Positions 8,290 to 16,810 are shown, numbered from the stretch's first letter. The stretch: DNA of 45,800 nt from Pseudomonadota bacterium (GCA_018819135.1 JAHJQK010000172.1:1-45800), one strand, 5' to 3'. A program made the numbers and translations. The notes: generated by a model not told the origin, from the letters alone.

Positions 8290-8469
8290 ATGAAAAGGCT
8301 TTTTTATGTTTTGGCCATAGGGGGAATTATTCTCATTCTCGCAAGTCCTGTCCTTCTCCAGGCGGCGGGAGAAAAACACGGCATTTCTTTGATAGCTCCG
8401 CCACAGGTCCAAGTCTTGCAGATTGAATATTACTTAAAAGTTATTAGAGACTGTTACGAAAAAAATTAA
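8290..8469 (+). pseudogene. 5' fragment of a secreted-protein gene, truncated by an IS
   Basis: ATG 8290 follows a strong AGGAGGTGAAT ribosome site 10 bp after the CoA-transferase stop. About 26 residues form a signal peptide (MKRLFYVLAIGGIILILASP, then VLLQAAG). The reading frame crosses into the IS inverted repeat at 8446 and stops at 8469, leaving only about 52 host codons. Because the sequence after the IS belongs to a TRAP permease, this could have been the TRAP substrate-binding protein. The remaining residues do not identify a family. Confidence 0.6.
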
Positions 8470-9201
8470 AACATGGTTTTTAGAAATCAAAAGTCAGCTG
8501 AGTATAGAGACTTTTCATTAACCTTTGGGCTTTAGCTTTTGTGTTAGTTTTCATACCGGCAAATAAAAGGAGTACCTGGCTTGCGTCTGATAGATGTCCA
8601 AGAATCCTGGCGATTTTTAAACTGTTGATAAAGAACCGATTCAGATAGAGTTTGTTTTTATCATTCTCGAAACCCCTTTCCACCTGGGGGCGAATCTGTT
8701 GCAGCAATTTTTGAGCGACCTGGGCATGAAGAGGAATGATCCCAAAACGGTGTTCATCCACCAAAGGATTGATCGACACTTCCTGATAACAGGAGGCAGT
8801 AAACGGGCAAAACCGACAAGCCACCCGATCGGTTGGACCAATGTAACAATGGACTTTTAAATCTGGATCGTAGCCATCCCAAGATAACGGGATGCCCTCT
8901 GGGCATTCGGGGCAACCAGAATCCGCGTATGGTCCTGGGGGAAACATATTATCCCGAACCTTGGTTAGGACCGCCGTATGGCATTTCTCTCGTAATTCTT
9001 TCTTCTGGTTACTGCCGAGGTAGCCCATGTCTGCCACGACGATGTCAATAGAAAGAGCGAATTCATCTTGGCTTTTTTGAATCATGGGTTTGAGAAAATA
9101 CCCTTCAAAAACATTTGCTGGTTCCATGAAACTTACAAGAGGGACTAAACGATTTGAATCTTTTATTTCCAATAGTTATAATTTTTTTCGTAACAGTCTC
9201 T
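8446..9201 (-). mobile_element. 756-bp IS remnant with perfect 22-bp terminal inverted repeats
   Basis: The left end at 8446-8467 begins AGAGACTGTTACGAAAAA and returns as an exact 22-bp reverse complement at 9180-9201. Only the C-terminal part of a DDE transposase lies inside, so this is an internally deleted, probably non-autonomous copy. The flanks (...AAAGTTATT and ACTAGTTTA...) do not form a clear target duplication. They belong to two different genes, which suggests a deletion next to the element. Confidence 0.88.
8480..9172 (-). pseudogene. truncated DDE transposase of the IS remnant
   Basis: The open frame of 230 codons begins at a TTG only 8 bp inside the right inverted repeat. VVADMGYLG (45-53) carries the second catalytic Asp (D48), and E165 in QVERGFENDK is the probable catalytic Glu. 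Between them lies a cysteine-rich loop (CPEC, then CRFCPFTASC) typical of IS1182/IS4-like transposases. The N-terminal DNA-binding region and the first catalytic Asp are missing, so it should be inactive. The shortness comes from loss of the 5' part of the gene, because both element ends are intact. Confidence 0.8.
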
Positions 9202-9202
9202 A

Positions 9203-10066
9203 CTAGTTTATTTACTGGCAATTGTACAATGGTCTCCGATGAAGGCCGGGTTCTACACCATTTTAGCCACGGTAGTCATGGCCATGATGCGCAAGAACAC
9301 ACGCCTTAATCGCCGGAAACTGGTATCGGCTTTACGCAAGGGAGCAACCGGGGCCCTGCAGGTAGCGGCGGTTTGTGCCTGCGCCGGGATTGTGATCAGC
9401 ATTGTCTCCATTACTGGACTCGGCCTTACTTTCTCTTCCATTTTGATTCAATTGGCCCATGGGGATCTTTTCCTGCTTCTGGTTCTGTCCATGATCGCTT
9501 CGCTGATTCTGGGCATGGGCCTTCCCGCTACTCCCTGCTATATCATCCTGGCCGTGCTGGCCGCGCCGGCCATCGTGGAAATGAAAATTTCACCTCTGGC
9601 GGCTCATCTCTTTGTTTTTTATTTTGGCTGTATCTCCGCCATCACCCCGCCCGTGGCGGTGGCGGCTTATGCCGGAGCCGCCATAGCCGGATCGGACCCC
9701 ATGCGGACGGGGTATACAGCCTGGCGCTTAGGGCTGGCGGCCTTCATCGTCCCTTTTATGTTTATTTACGGGCCTCCCCTGATCATGGTCGGGACGGTCT
9801 TGGAAATCATCCAGGCCTCGGTCACCGCCCTGATCGGGGTTGCCTTCTTAGCCGCTTCCATCCAGGGGTTTACCCTCACGAGACTCGTCCCGGCCGAGCG
9901 GATTTTCCTTTTCATCGCTGCCCTCCTCCTGATCAAGGCTGGTTGGATGACCGATTTAGCCGGGATCGCGATCGGGGTAACCATTGCCGGTGTCCATATA
10001 GCGCGATACCGGAAAGAGCGCCAGCCAAGGAGAAGCGGCGAGGTTGCGGTACCCGGAAGCCGGTAG
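9203..10066 (+). pseudogene. C-terminal half of a fused TRAP permease (TAXI type), 5' part lost at the IS
   Basis: The coding frame is open right up to the IS edge: upstream of the first ATG (9239) it reads LVYLLAIVQWSP, so homology begins at the IS boundary and not at a start codon. The remaining 288 codons encode about six to seven membrane segments with MGLPATPCYIILAVLAAP, FYFGCISAITPPVA and AAYAGAAIAGSDPMRTGY. These are the signature loops of the fused 4TM-12TM permeases that work with TAXI-type binding proteins. More than half of the usual ~620-aa protein is gone, including the DctQ-like part. A membrane protein starting at ATG 9239 might still be translated, but transport is unlikely. 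Confidence 0.8.
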
Positions 10067-10076
10067 GAGGAATTTC

Positions 10077-10970
10077 ATGACATCATCGCCCCCCCCGGGG
10101 GCAGTTCTGCGAAAAATTCTTCAAGATCCAGAGATATTAATCGCTCCGGGAGCTCACAATGCCTTCACCGCTAAAATAATCGAACAGGCCGGGTTTAAGG
10201 CAGTTTACATGACCGGTTCAGGGGCGGCCATGGACATCCTGGGTTTGCCCGATTTGGGATTCCTTACCATGAGCGAGATGGTGGCGCATGCCAGAAATAT
10301 TGTCCAGGCCACCACCCTCCCGGTGATCGCGGATGCCGATACTGGGTACGGTAACGCCCTGAACGTTATGCGCACGGTGAGGGAATACGAGGGAGTGGGT
10401 GTGGCCGGTCTGCATATTGAAGACCAAGTTGCCCCGAAACGGTGCGGGCATTTTTCCGGGAAAGAAGTCATCTCCCAGGAAGAGATGATCGGTAAAATCA
10501 AAGCAGCCCTGGATTCCCGAAGAGATCAAGACTTAGTGGTCATTGCCCGCACGGATGCCCGCGCCGTAATAGGCCTGCAGGAAGCCATTGAACGGGGAGG
10601 GGCCTATGCCGAAGCCGGGGCGGACATGATCTTCGTGGATGCGCCGGAATCAGCCGAGGAGCTGGGTTTGATCGCCCGCTCCATCCCAGCGCCGCTGATG
10701 GCCAACCTGAGCGAGGGGGGAAAGACGCCCTTGCTCAGCGCCAAGGAGCTTCAGGATATGGGTTACAAACTGGTCATTTATCCGAGGTCGGCAGCTGGCG
10801 CCGCAGCCAAAGCCATCCAAGAGCTGATGGCTGTTTTGAAGCGCGACGGAACGACGGAAAAATATTTAGACCGAATCATCAGCTTTGAAGAAAGGAACCA
10901 AATTACCGGCCTCGCCTACTACCGCGAGCTGGAGAAAAAATACTTGCGGAAGGGTTCGCCACTTTCTTAA
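10077..10970 (+). CDS. isocitrate lyase / PEP mutase superfamily enzyme (methylisocitrate- or dimethylmalate-lyase-like)
   Basis: The 297-aa protein has LIAPGAHNAFTAKIIEQAG at 21-39, VIADADTGYGN (83-93; D86 and D88 near the metal), HIEDQ (113-117) and KRCGH (121-125). C123 is the catalytic cysteine of C-C-cleaving members, which separates it from PEP mutases and many hydrolases. Such enzymes split 2-methylisocitrate, 2,3-dimethylmalate or related hydroxy-dicarboxylates by a retro-aldol/Claisen step in the cytoplasm. ATG 10077 was chosen because TAGGAGGAATTTC sits directly before it; an upstream ATG at 10044 lies inside the permease remnant. The MmgE/PrpD gene follows after 11 bp, matching methylcitrate-type gene pairs. 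No citrate-synthase-like gene is present. Confidence 0.87.
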   Translation: MTSSPPPGAVLRKILQDPEILIAPGAHNAFTAKIIEQAGFKAVYMTGSGAAMDILGLPDLGFLTMSEMVAHARNIVQATTLPVIADADTGYGNALNVMRTVREYEGVGVAGLHIEDQVAPKRCGHFSGKEVISQEEMIGKIKAALDSRRDQDLVVIARTDARAVIGLQEAIERGGAYAEAGADMIFVDAPESAEELGLIARSIPAPLMANLSEGGKTPLLSAKELQDMGYKLVIYPRSAAGAAAKAIQELMAVLKRDGTTEKYLDRIISFEERNQITGLAYYRELEKKYLRKGSPLS

Positions 10971-10981
10971 GGGGGGTTAAT

Positions 10982-12340
10982 ATGGGACCGACGATGGCCC
11001 TGGCGAAATTTCTGGTGGAGTTGAAGTATGAAGATATTCCCTCAAGGTGCCTGGAACAAATTAAGGCCGCTTTTTTAGACTCTTTAGGCTGCGGGCTCTT
11101 CGGCTCAACCCTGGAGTGGTCTCAGAAAGTTAATTCCTTAGTCAAAGAGATGGAAGGGAAGGAAGAAGCCACGTTATGGGCCAATGATTTTCGCGGGCCC
11201 GCAGCCAATGTGGCTCTGGGACTGGGCACGATGATCCACAGCTTTGACTTCGACGACTACCATAACGCCAAGCTTCACCCCGGCGCCGCTGTCCTGCCGG
11301 CGGCCCTGACCATGGCGGAAAGGTCCGGAAGCTCGGGAAAGGATTTTCTTACGTCCATGGTTGCGGGTTACGAGACCATGATCCGGGTTAGCCTGGCAAC
11401 GGGACCAGCTTCTTCGCGACAGCAGGGCTGGCATCTTACGGGAACCTGCGGTACCTTCGGGGCGGCAGCGGCAGCCGGAAAGATTCTGCACTTTGACTCC
11501 CAGAACATGGCTTCCGCTCTGGGAATGGCCGGGACCCAATCCGCCGGGCTGTGGGCTTTTACTGCCGACGGGTCAGAGAGTAAACGATTTCACCCCGGAA
11601 GGGCGGCGCAGAGCGGGGTGATCGCGGCCCTCCTGGCCAGGAATGGATATCGGGGGCCAACGCAAATTCTCGAAGCAAAAGACGGCGGCTTCTGCCAGGC
11701 CACATCCGCTTCATTCGACCTCGGTCGGTTGACGGCCGGCCTGGGAAAGAAATTCGAAACCGCGGAAGTAGTCCTAAAGCCCTATTCTTGCTGCGGAAGC
11801 CTCCACTCAACCATCGACGCCACCCGGGAACTGACCCAGATGCACCGCATTGATCCCCAAGACGTCGAGCGAATTCGCGTGCACAATAGTCAGGTGGTCA
11901 AACTACAGTGCGGGTTCGAGTATAAACCTTTGGGTCCCCTGCAAGCACAAATGAGCCTGCAATACTGCACGGCGATCAGTCTGCTTGACGGTCATGTTCT
12001 CGTGGATCAATTCGAAGAAGGGCGTTTTTCCGACCCCCGGGTCTTTGACCTGGCCCGCTGCGTGGAATTCGTGCTCGATCCAGAGATTGATGCCATCTAT
12101 CCTGAAAGGTTCGCCAGCAAGGTAGAGATCGTGCTTAAGAATGGGCAGAGCCTCTGGCGGCGCGTAGATTATCCCAAAGGCTCGCCGGAAAATCCAATGA
12201 CTACGGATGAAGTCGAGGGTAAATTTAAAACCCTGGCTCGGACCGTAAAAGATAAAGATACCATTTTATCAATCCTGAAGCTCTACCAAGGCCTTGAGGA
12301 ATTAAAGGACCTTTCTCCGCTCATCGCCCTGCTGCGCTGA
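10982..12340 (+). CDS. MmgE/PrpD family protein (2-methylcitrate dehydratase-like)
   Basis: The 452-aa protein is a full-length MmgE/PrpD member: AAFLDSLGCGLFGS near the N-terminus, HSFDFDDYHNAKLHPGAAVLPAAL with the conserved D-D-x-H active-site stretch, GWHLTGTCGTFGAAAAAG, ALGMAGTQSAGLWAF, and KPYSCCGSLHSTIDA toward the C-terminal domain. The family includes 2-methylcitrate dehydratase, cis-aconitate decarboxylase and imino-disuccinate hydrolase/epimerase types, so the exact reaction is not fixed by sequence. It lies 11 bp after the lyase and follows a GGGGGGT ribosome site. Dehydration or hydration of the lyase substrate is the most economical reading. Confidence 0.9.
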   Translation: MGPTMALAKFLVELKYEDIPSRCLEQIKAAFLDSLGCGLFGSTLEWSQKVNSLVKEMEGKEEATLWANDFRGPAANVALGLGTMIHSFDFDDYHNAKLHPGAAVLPAALTMAERSGSSGKDFLTSMVAGYETMIRVSLATGPASSRQQGWHLTGTCGTFGAAAAAGKILHFDSQNMASALGMAGTQSAGLWAFTADGSESKRFHPGRAAQSGVIAALLARNGYRGPTQILEAKDGGFCQATSASFDLGRLTAGLGKKFETAEVVLKPYSCCGSLHSTIDATRELTQMHRIDPQDVERIRVHNSQVVKLQCGFEYKPLGPLQAQMSLQYCTAISLLDGHVLVDQFEEGRFSDPRVFDLARCVEFVLDPEIDAIYPERFASKVEIVLKNGQSLWRRVDYPKGSPENPMTTDEVEGKFKTLARTVKDKDTILSILKLYQGLEELKDLSPLIALLR

Positions 12341-12414
12341 TTCCCGGCAAAACGAGATAAGATATTTCCGGCCTGAAATTCATAGATATTCAAAATCGTT
12401 AGCAATTTAAGTAT

Positions 12415-12444
12415 AATCCGCGTTTATCGGCTTAAATCTGCGTC
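12415..12444. repeat. degenerate partial copy of the 113-bp palindrome family
   Basis: A 30-bp stretch containing TTTATC, TTAAATCTGCGTCC resembles the right arm of the complete copies at 3716 and 40047 (TTATCTGCG, AAATCTGCGTCC). The left arm is absent. It lies between the convergent MmgE/PrpD and flavodiiron genes. Confidence 0.4.
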
Positions 12445-12459
12445 CCGAATGAAATAATA

Positions 12460-13650
12460 TTATGCCGACTTCACGGCCCCAGCAACGATGCGACCGAGTT
12501 GGGCACATTCAGCGAGGGCCGCCGTCTTCGGCTGCCACTTCGCACGCACTCCCTGCGCAACTACTGGAATTTTACAGCGTTGGAATTGTTCTTCAATTAA
12601 TTTTACCGCCTCCCCGCTCCAGCCGTATGTCCCGAAAGCCGCACCGACCTTGTTCTGGAACTTTAAACCCCTGATATCATCCAAAATAGGAGCAAGGGTG
12701 GGCAAAATACCCTGGTTTAACGTTGGGGAACCGATAATGATGGCTTTGGCCTTGAAAATTTCAGTGACAACGTCATTCCGGTCTGATACCGCCATATGGA
12801 ACAATTTATAGGAGACTCCTTCAGCGCCCAGACCGTCGCCAATCGCCTCAGCCATGCGCTGGGTGCCGTGCCACATGGTATCGAAGAGGATCACGGCAGA
12901 TTTTTCCGGAACCTGAGCCGCCCATTCCTGGTACTTTTTTACGATCTGGAGCGGATCTTTGCGCCAGATGACTCCATGGCTGGGGGCGATGATCTGCACC
13001 GGAAGGTTCAAGGCCAGAACCTCTTCGATCTTTTTCAAGACCAGGTTGCTGAAAGGCGTCAAGATGTTGGCATAGTACTTAATGGCCTCCTCGTATAACT
13101 CTTCCGGATTGACTTCATCGTTAAAGCGAAAAGCGGTGGCGTAGTGCTGTCCAAAGGCGTCATTGGGCATGAGTATATTTTCCCCGGTGAGATAGGTGAA
13201 CATGCTATCCGGCCAGTGAAGCATTGGGGCTTCGACGAAGACCAAGTCATTTTTACCAATGTTGATCTTTTCCCCGGTTTTCACCTTTCTAAATTTCCAG
13301 GGCTGGTGGTAGTGGCCTTCAACACTTTCTTCACCATGGCTGGAAACAACGACTGGGGCATTGGGAATATGGCGCATGACCGCCGGAAGGCCGCCGGAAT
13401 GGTCCGTTTCGGAGTGGTTGGCAACCACAATATCAATCTTGGTTGGATCAACGACTTCCCGGATGTTTTCCATAAGCCGGTCCCGGAAAGGTCCCCAAAC
13501 CGTGTCAACAAGGACGATCTTATCGTCGACAATCAAGTAAGAATTGTACGTTGACCCTCGATGGGTGGAGAGTTCATGGCCATGAAAAAGCCTTAGGCCC
13601 CAATCCACCACCCCTACCCAATAAACGCCCTTAGTTATTTCCGTTACCAT
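12460..13650 (-). CDS. fprA: flavodiiron protein (rubredoxin:oxygen / NO oxidoreductase)
   Basis: The 396-aa protein has a metallo-beta-lactamase domain (about 1-245) with all diiron ligands in place: H79-x-E81-x-D83 in NHSETDHSG, H145 in MLHWPDS, D164 in MPNDAFG and H225 in APSHGVIWR. H84 follows D83. A flavodoxin domain follows (about 250-396), with FDTMWHGTQRMAEAI for FMN phosphate and GSPTLNQGILP and FGTYGWSGEA loops. Flavodiiron proteins reduce O2 to water or NO to N2O using electrons from rubredoxin, protecting anaerobes. There is no fused rubredoxin domain or adjacent rubredoxin gene. The ATG at 13650 follows AGAGGAGGATTG. The gene is transcribed alone, convergent with the MmgE/PrpD gene. 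Confidence 0.96.
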   Translation of the reverse strand: MVTEITKGVYWVGVVDWGLRLFHGHELSTHRGSTYNSYLIVDDKIVLVDTVWGPFRDRLMENIREVVDPTKIDIVVANHSETDHSGGLPAVMRHIPNAPVVVSSHGEESVEGHYHQPWKFRKVKTGEKINIGKNDLVFVEAPMLHWPDSMFTYLTGENILMPNDAFGQHYATAFRFNDEVNPEELYEEAIKYYANILTPFSNLVLKKIEEVLALNLPVQIIAPSHGVIWRKDPLQIVKKYQEWAAQVPEKSAVILFDTMWHGTQRMAEAIGDGLGAEGVSYKLFHMAVSDRNDVVTEIFKAKAIIIGSPTLNQGILPTLAPILDDIRGLKFQNKVGAAFGTYGWSGEAVKLIEEQFQRCKIPVVAQGVRAKWQPKTAALAECAQLGRIVAGAVKSA

Positions 13651-13743
13651 TGAACAATCCTCCTCTGAGTTCTGAAAGATTCTCTTAAGATAACATAAAA
13701 TTCATCCCAATTACCATAAAAGGGTATTTGATGTTTGGTGGCT

Positions 13744-13806
13744 TGTCATTCCGGGCTTGACCCGGAATCCAGTTTTTTTCTGGATTCCCGTTTTTGCGGA
13801 ATGACA
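13744..13806. repeat. REP-like palindrome (GTCATTCCG ... CGGAATGAC)
   Basis: TGTCATTCCG with GGAATCCAG on the left is answered by CTGGATTCC and CGGAATGACA on the right around a T-run, giving a 63-bp interrupted palindrome. It resembles the widespread bacterial repeats that start GTCATTCC and end GGAATCCAG. It lies upstream of the flavodiiron gene and downstream of the hydrolase gene. Confidence 0.7.
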
Positions 13807-13859
13807 TGCGTTTTTGTGATTAATGGTGCTGGGTATAAAAACTCAGAAGCTCGAATTTC

Positions 13860-14648
13860 TCATGGGGCTATTGACCCAGTGGTTTTGATAAATTTTTGCA
13901 TCGCTCCGAAGTAATGGTTTGCGCCCAAAAACATCACGCTGTTATGGTCCGCTCTGGGGATGATGATCAGTTCTTTTTGGGCGGCACCCAGATAGGCCAA
14001 TAGGTCCTTGGCTTCCTGCAGGGGCACAAGATTATCAAACTCTCCATGAATGATAAGGGATGGCAGAGAGATTTTATGGATCATGGTTAGTCGTTCGTTT
14101 TCAATTGGTTCCAGGGGGATTCCCCGGGAGGGAAGACCCAGATGCTTGATCAACCGAGTCACGCTGGCGAAGCCACTTTCAATGATCAATCCGCGTATTT
14201 GATCTGAATAGTGGTATCCGAGTTCAAGAGCGGAGATACTGCCCATGGACCTTCCCATGATCCATAAATCCCCTGGAAAACTCTTTTGGAAAAGCTCCTT
14301 TTTTACGGCTCCGAAGAGAAGATGAGCATCATTTACCAGGGCGGTAAACGTTGGCTGTCCGCCGCTGGCACCATACCCCCGATAATCGGCAACCGCGAGG
14401 TTGACCCCGATCTGATGATAAAGGGGGGCGATATCATCGTAATCACTGACCACTTCTCCATTGCCGTGAAAAAATAAAATCCAGGGGTTGATTTTATCCT
14501 GAAGATAAAATCGGCAGTGGACAGAGATGCCTTCGTCCACGCGGATAAAAAGGTCAAAGGTTCCTTTAGGACTTGGAGTAAAATCCCTCCGGGGATAAAA
14601 AAGAAATCCTAAGAGGGGGGATTGGTCAATTGCAGAATAATTATTCAT
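13860..14648 (-). CDS. alpha/beta hydrolase of the BEM46/YfhR type
   Basis: The 262-aa protein has a single alpha/beta-hydrolase fold: FFHGNGE for the oxyanion loop, YRGYGASGG, GRSMGS as nucleophile elbow (Ser), HGEFDNLVP containing the acid Asp, and RADHNSV with the catalytic His. There is no obvious signal peptide or membrane anchor. The family covers serine esterases and peptidases with poorly known substrates. It is monocistronic on the minus strand, upstream of the flavodiiron gene and separated from it by the REP-like repeat. The ATG at 14648 was kept because the fold starts within the next 30 residues. A ribosome site is weak (AGAAGAAACTC). Confidence 0.85.
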   Translation of the reverse strand: MNNYSAIDQSPLLGFLFYPRRDFTPSPKGTFDLFIRVDEGISVHCRFYLQDKINPWILFFHGNGEVVSDYDDIAPLYHQIGVNLAVADYRGYGASGGQPTFTALVNDAHLLFGAVKKELFQKSFPGDLWIMGRSMGSISALELGYHYSDQIRGLIIESGFASVTRLIKHLGLPSRGIPLEPIENERLTMIHKISLPSLIIHGEFDNLVPLQEAKDLLAYLGAAQKELIIIPRADHNSVMFLGANHYFGAMQKFIKTTGSIAP

Positions 14649-14749
14649 TATTAGAGTTTCTTCTCAGAAATTTAGGTACTTTAGATCCCTTATACCATAG
14701 CAGATATAAATGAGAATGGCGAATAAGAGCGCAAAAAACATACATCCTT

Positions 14750-14778
14750 CTCCCGTCCGGGCTTCGTCTATCACTGTG
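14750..14778. repeat. 29-bp direct repeat upstream of the thiolase gene, copy 1
   Basis: A 29-bp sequence beginning CTCCCGTCCGGGCTTCGTCT is identical to 18848-18876. Similarity continues on both sides (CATCC before; TTCA-CAATTT-TTGA after) for about 47 bp. It ends 48 bp before the -35 hexamer of the thiolase promoter. Confidence 0.8.
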
Positions 14779-14826
14779 AATTCATCAATTTATTGAAAAG
14801 CGAAGGGAAACAAAATTAGTGTTGCG

Positions 14827-14855
14827 TTGACGGGCCAGTCTTTTTGTTCTATATT
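14827..14855 (+). promoter_or_regulatory. sigma70-type promoter for the thiolase gene
   Basis: TTGACG (14827-14832) and TATATT (14850-14855) are separated by 17 bp, each one mismatch from consensus. Transcription would start near 14862, about 60 bases before the ATG. Confidence 0.65.
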
Positions 14856-14922
14856 GGGGCTACTTTAAAGGAAATACAGGTTGCTTGGCGGAGGGGAAAA
14901 CTTTGCATTCTGGAGGTTGGAT

Positions 14923-16173
14923 ATGAAAGACGTTGTTGTAGTTTCGGCCTGTCGAACGGCCATTGGAGCGTTTGGAGGTAGTTTGAAAGATCTGAATGCG
15001 GCAGTGATAGCGAGTGGGGTCATGAAGGAAGCAATCAAGCGGGCGGGTATTAACCCCGGCATTATCGATGATGTCCGTTTCGGCTGCTGCATGGAGCCCG
15101 TGGATGCCTTGAACGTCACCCGGGTAGCCGCCCTCCTGGCGGGGATTCCGGACACAGTGACTGCGGTCACAGTAAATAGGGTCTGCATATCGGGGATGGA
15201 AGCGGTACTTTCGGGTATGGGCTTGATCCGGGGTGGGATGGCCGATGTTATTCTCGCCGGGGGCGTGGAACATATGTCTGGAGTATCCTATTCGGTTCCC
15301 AATGCCCGGTGGGGATGCCGCCTACAGGATCAGGTATTTGTGGACGATATCATTCATGGCCTCCATGCCGGGTCGCATCTTTTGCCTGGCCCGGAAAAAG
15401 GGCCGGTGAAGGAAGGCCTGCCCCTGGAATTATATAAGGGCAAACCATACATTATGGGTTTGACGGCAGAGTTTATAGCGCAGATGTTGAATATCAGTCG
15501 AGAGGAGATGGACGAGGTCGCTTTGCGGAGTCATAATAATGCCGAGCGGGCCACCAAAGAAGGGGACTTCCAGGAAGAGATCGTTCCGGTGGAGATTCCA
15601 CAAAAAAAGGGGAAGCCGCCTATTTTTTATGATAAAGATGAACATTTTCGTCCGGGTTTAACCGGGCAGGATTTGGCCAAGTTGCCACCCGCTTTTGTTG
15701 CCAACATCGGCAAGGTGACAGCGGGGAATTCCTCAGGAATAAACGATGGGGCAAGTGCGGTGCTGATCACTTCCGCGGAAAAAGCGCAAGAGTTGGGGTT
15801 AAAACCGATAGCTCGTTTTAAAGCTTTTGGACGGGGTGGGTGCCATCCCTCGGTGATGGGGTTAAGTCCGGTGCCGGCAGTGAATGACCTGATGGCCAGG
15901 TCTGGTTTGAAACTTGCTGATTTTGAGTTGATTGAGGTGAATGAAGCGTTTGCAGCTCAATATATAGGGGTCGAACGGGAATTGGGATTAAATCGGCAAA
16001 TAACCAATGTAAATGGTGGAGGGGTTGGCTTGGGGCATCCGGTCGGGTCTACAGGGTGCCGGATCATGGTGACTTTGATGTATGCGATGAAAAAAAGGGG
16101 CCAGACCCTGGGATTAGCCACGCTTTGCGGTGGTGGCGGCGTGTCGATGGCAGCCGCCTTGGAGATGCTTTAA
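14923..16173 (+). CDS. thiolase (acetyl-CoA C-acyltransferase)
   Basis: The 416-aa thiolase has the nucleophilic Cys at C88 in NRVCISG, the NEAFA loop, H372 in GLGHPVGSTG, and the general acid/base C402 in LCGGGGV. The N-terminal VVVSACRTAIGAFGGSL is typical of biosynthetic/degradative thiolases. It would make or cleave a 3-oxoacyl-CoA in the cytoplasm. ATG 14923 is preferred over the TTG at 14881 because GGAGGT lies six bases before it and homology starts at once. A short insertion of about 20 residues around 150-175 (FVDDIIHGLHAGSHLLPGPE) precedes the usual MGLTAE helix. It appears to be transcribed alone, from its own promoter. Confidence 0.95.
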   Translation: MKDVVVVSACRTAIGAFGGSLKDLNAAVIASGVMKEAIKRAGINPGIIDDVRFGCCMEPVDALNVTRVAALLAGIPDTVTAVTVNRVCISGMEAVLSGMGLIRGGMADVILAGGVEHMSGVSYSVPNARWGCRLQDQVFVDDIIHGLHAGSHLLPGPEKGPVKEGLPLELYKGKPYIMGLTAEFIAQMLNISREEMDEVALRSHNNAERATKEGDFQEEIVPVEIPQKKGKPPIFYDKDEHFRPGLTGQDLAKLPPAFVANIGKVTAGNSSGINDGASAVLITSAEKAQELGLKPIARFKAFGRGGCHPSVMGLSPVPAVNDLMARSGLKLADFELIEVNEAFAAQYIGVERELGLNRQITNVNGGGVGLGHPVGSTGCRIMVTLMYAMKKRGQTLGLATLCGGGGVSMAAALEML

Positions 16174-16268
16174 AAAAAGTGTCAGTGTCAGTGCCAGTGC
16201 GAGTGGCGACCTTTTCACAGACACAAACCCTGACACTAATTTCCTATATTTAACAGGCGATGTCCAAT

Positions 16269-16717
16269 TCAGAAATATCTTTCCATCAGCCGTTCCATCC
16301 ATTCAGGAATGACAGGTTGATCAACCCGGTCGAAAGCGGAAACATAGGGTTTGATGTCCAGCACAGGGGTGCCGTTGATGGCATCGAGGCCCCTTACGAT
16401 CAATACATTTTTTTTATCCCGATCAATTCCACAGCTGTAAGCCCGATGGGGTTAGGCCGATGCTTGGCTCGCTGGGCAAAGATTCCCAAGGCAGGCATGT
16501 CGGCACGGCCCTGCGGACGGCGGATGAGGTCAGTAGAAGGATTGAAGGTAGCTTGGTGCATGAAGAAAACGACGGTGATGTGAGAAAATTTCCCCAGACC
16601 CTGTAAACCCGGCTCAAACGGCTCATCCAGATGGATCTCCGAAACAACCCTCCCCCAATTTTCGTCGCTTTGTTCGGAAACCGGCGATTTAACAAATCCA
16701 ATCGGTTTCATATCCAT
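16269..16717 (-). pseudogene. trmO: trmO (tRNA N6-t6A37 methyltransferase, TsaA/YaeB family) with a frameshift at an A-tract
   Basis: The frame from ATG 16717 reads MKPIGFVKSPVSEQ, then the family signatures FSHITVVFFMHQA, RRPQGRADMP and LGIFAQRAKHRPNPIGLTAVEL, and stops early after GIKKMY. In the next frame the protein continues exactly as the family should: NVLIVRGLDAINGTPVLDIK, then PYVSAFD, ending at 16269. The switch falls in a run of eight T on the plus strand (16408-16415; eight A on the coding strand), and nine would restore the frame. TrmO methylates t6A37 of certain tRNAs. The cause may be a real loss, slippage during expression or a sequencing error. Confidence 0.85.
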
Positions 16718-16731
16718 TTTTTCATCCCTTT

Positions 16732-16800
16732 AGCCACAGAGCACTAAGAGAGCAAAAAGAGCTTAAGGATTTAAGTAATTTCTCGGTAATCTCCGTGGCT
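16732..16800. repeat. small interrupted palindrome (AGCCACAGAG ... CTCCGTGGCT)
   Basis: AGCCACAGAG at 16732-16741 is matched by CTCCGTGGCT at 16791-16800 with nine of ten pairs, around an AT-rich centre. It resembles common dispersed repeats whose ends read CCACAGAG and CTCCGTGG. It separates the trmO remnant from the flavoenzyme gene, both on the minus strand. Confidence 0.55.
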
Positions 16801-16810
16801 CATATTATTT

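Noticed and set aside
8440..9210. Target-site duplication around the IS remnant
   Set aside because: The flanks share only short, offset matches (GTTATT and GTTTATT), not a direct repeat touching both ends.
9373..10080. 235-codon frame overlapping the TRAP permease remnant
   Set aside because: It is a +1-type shadow of the permease coding sequence, rich in Arg, His and Gly, with no motif.
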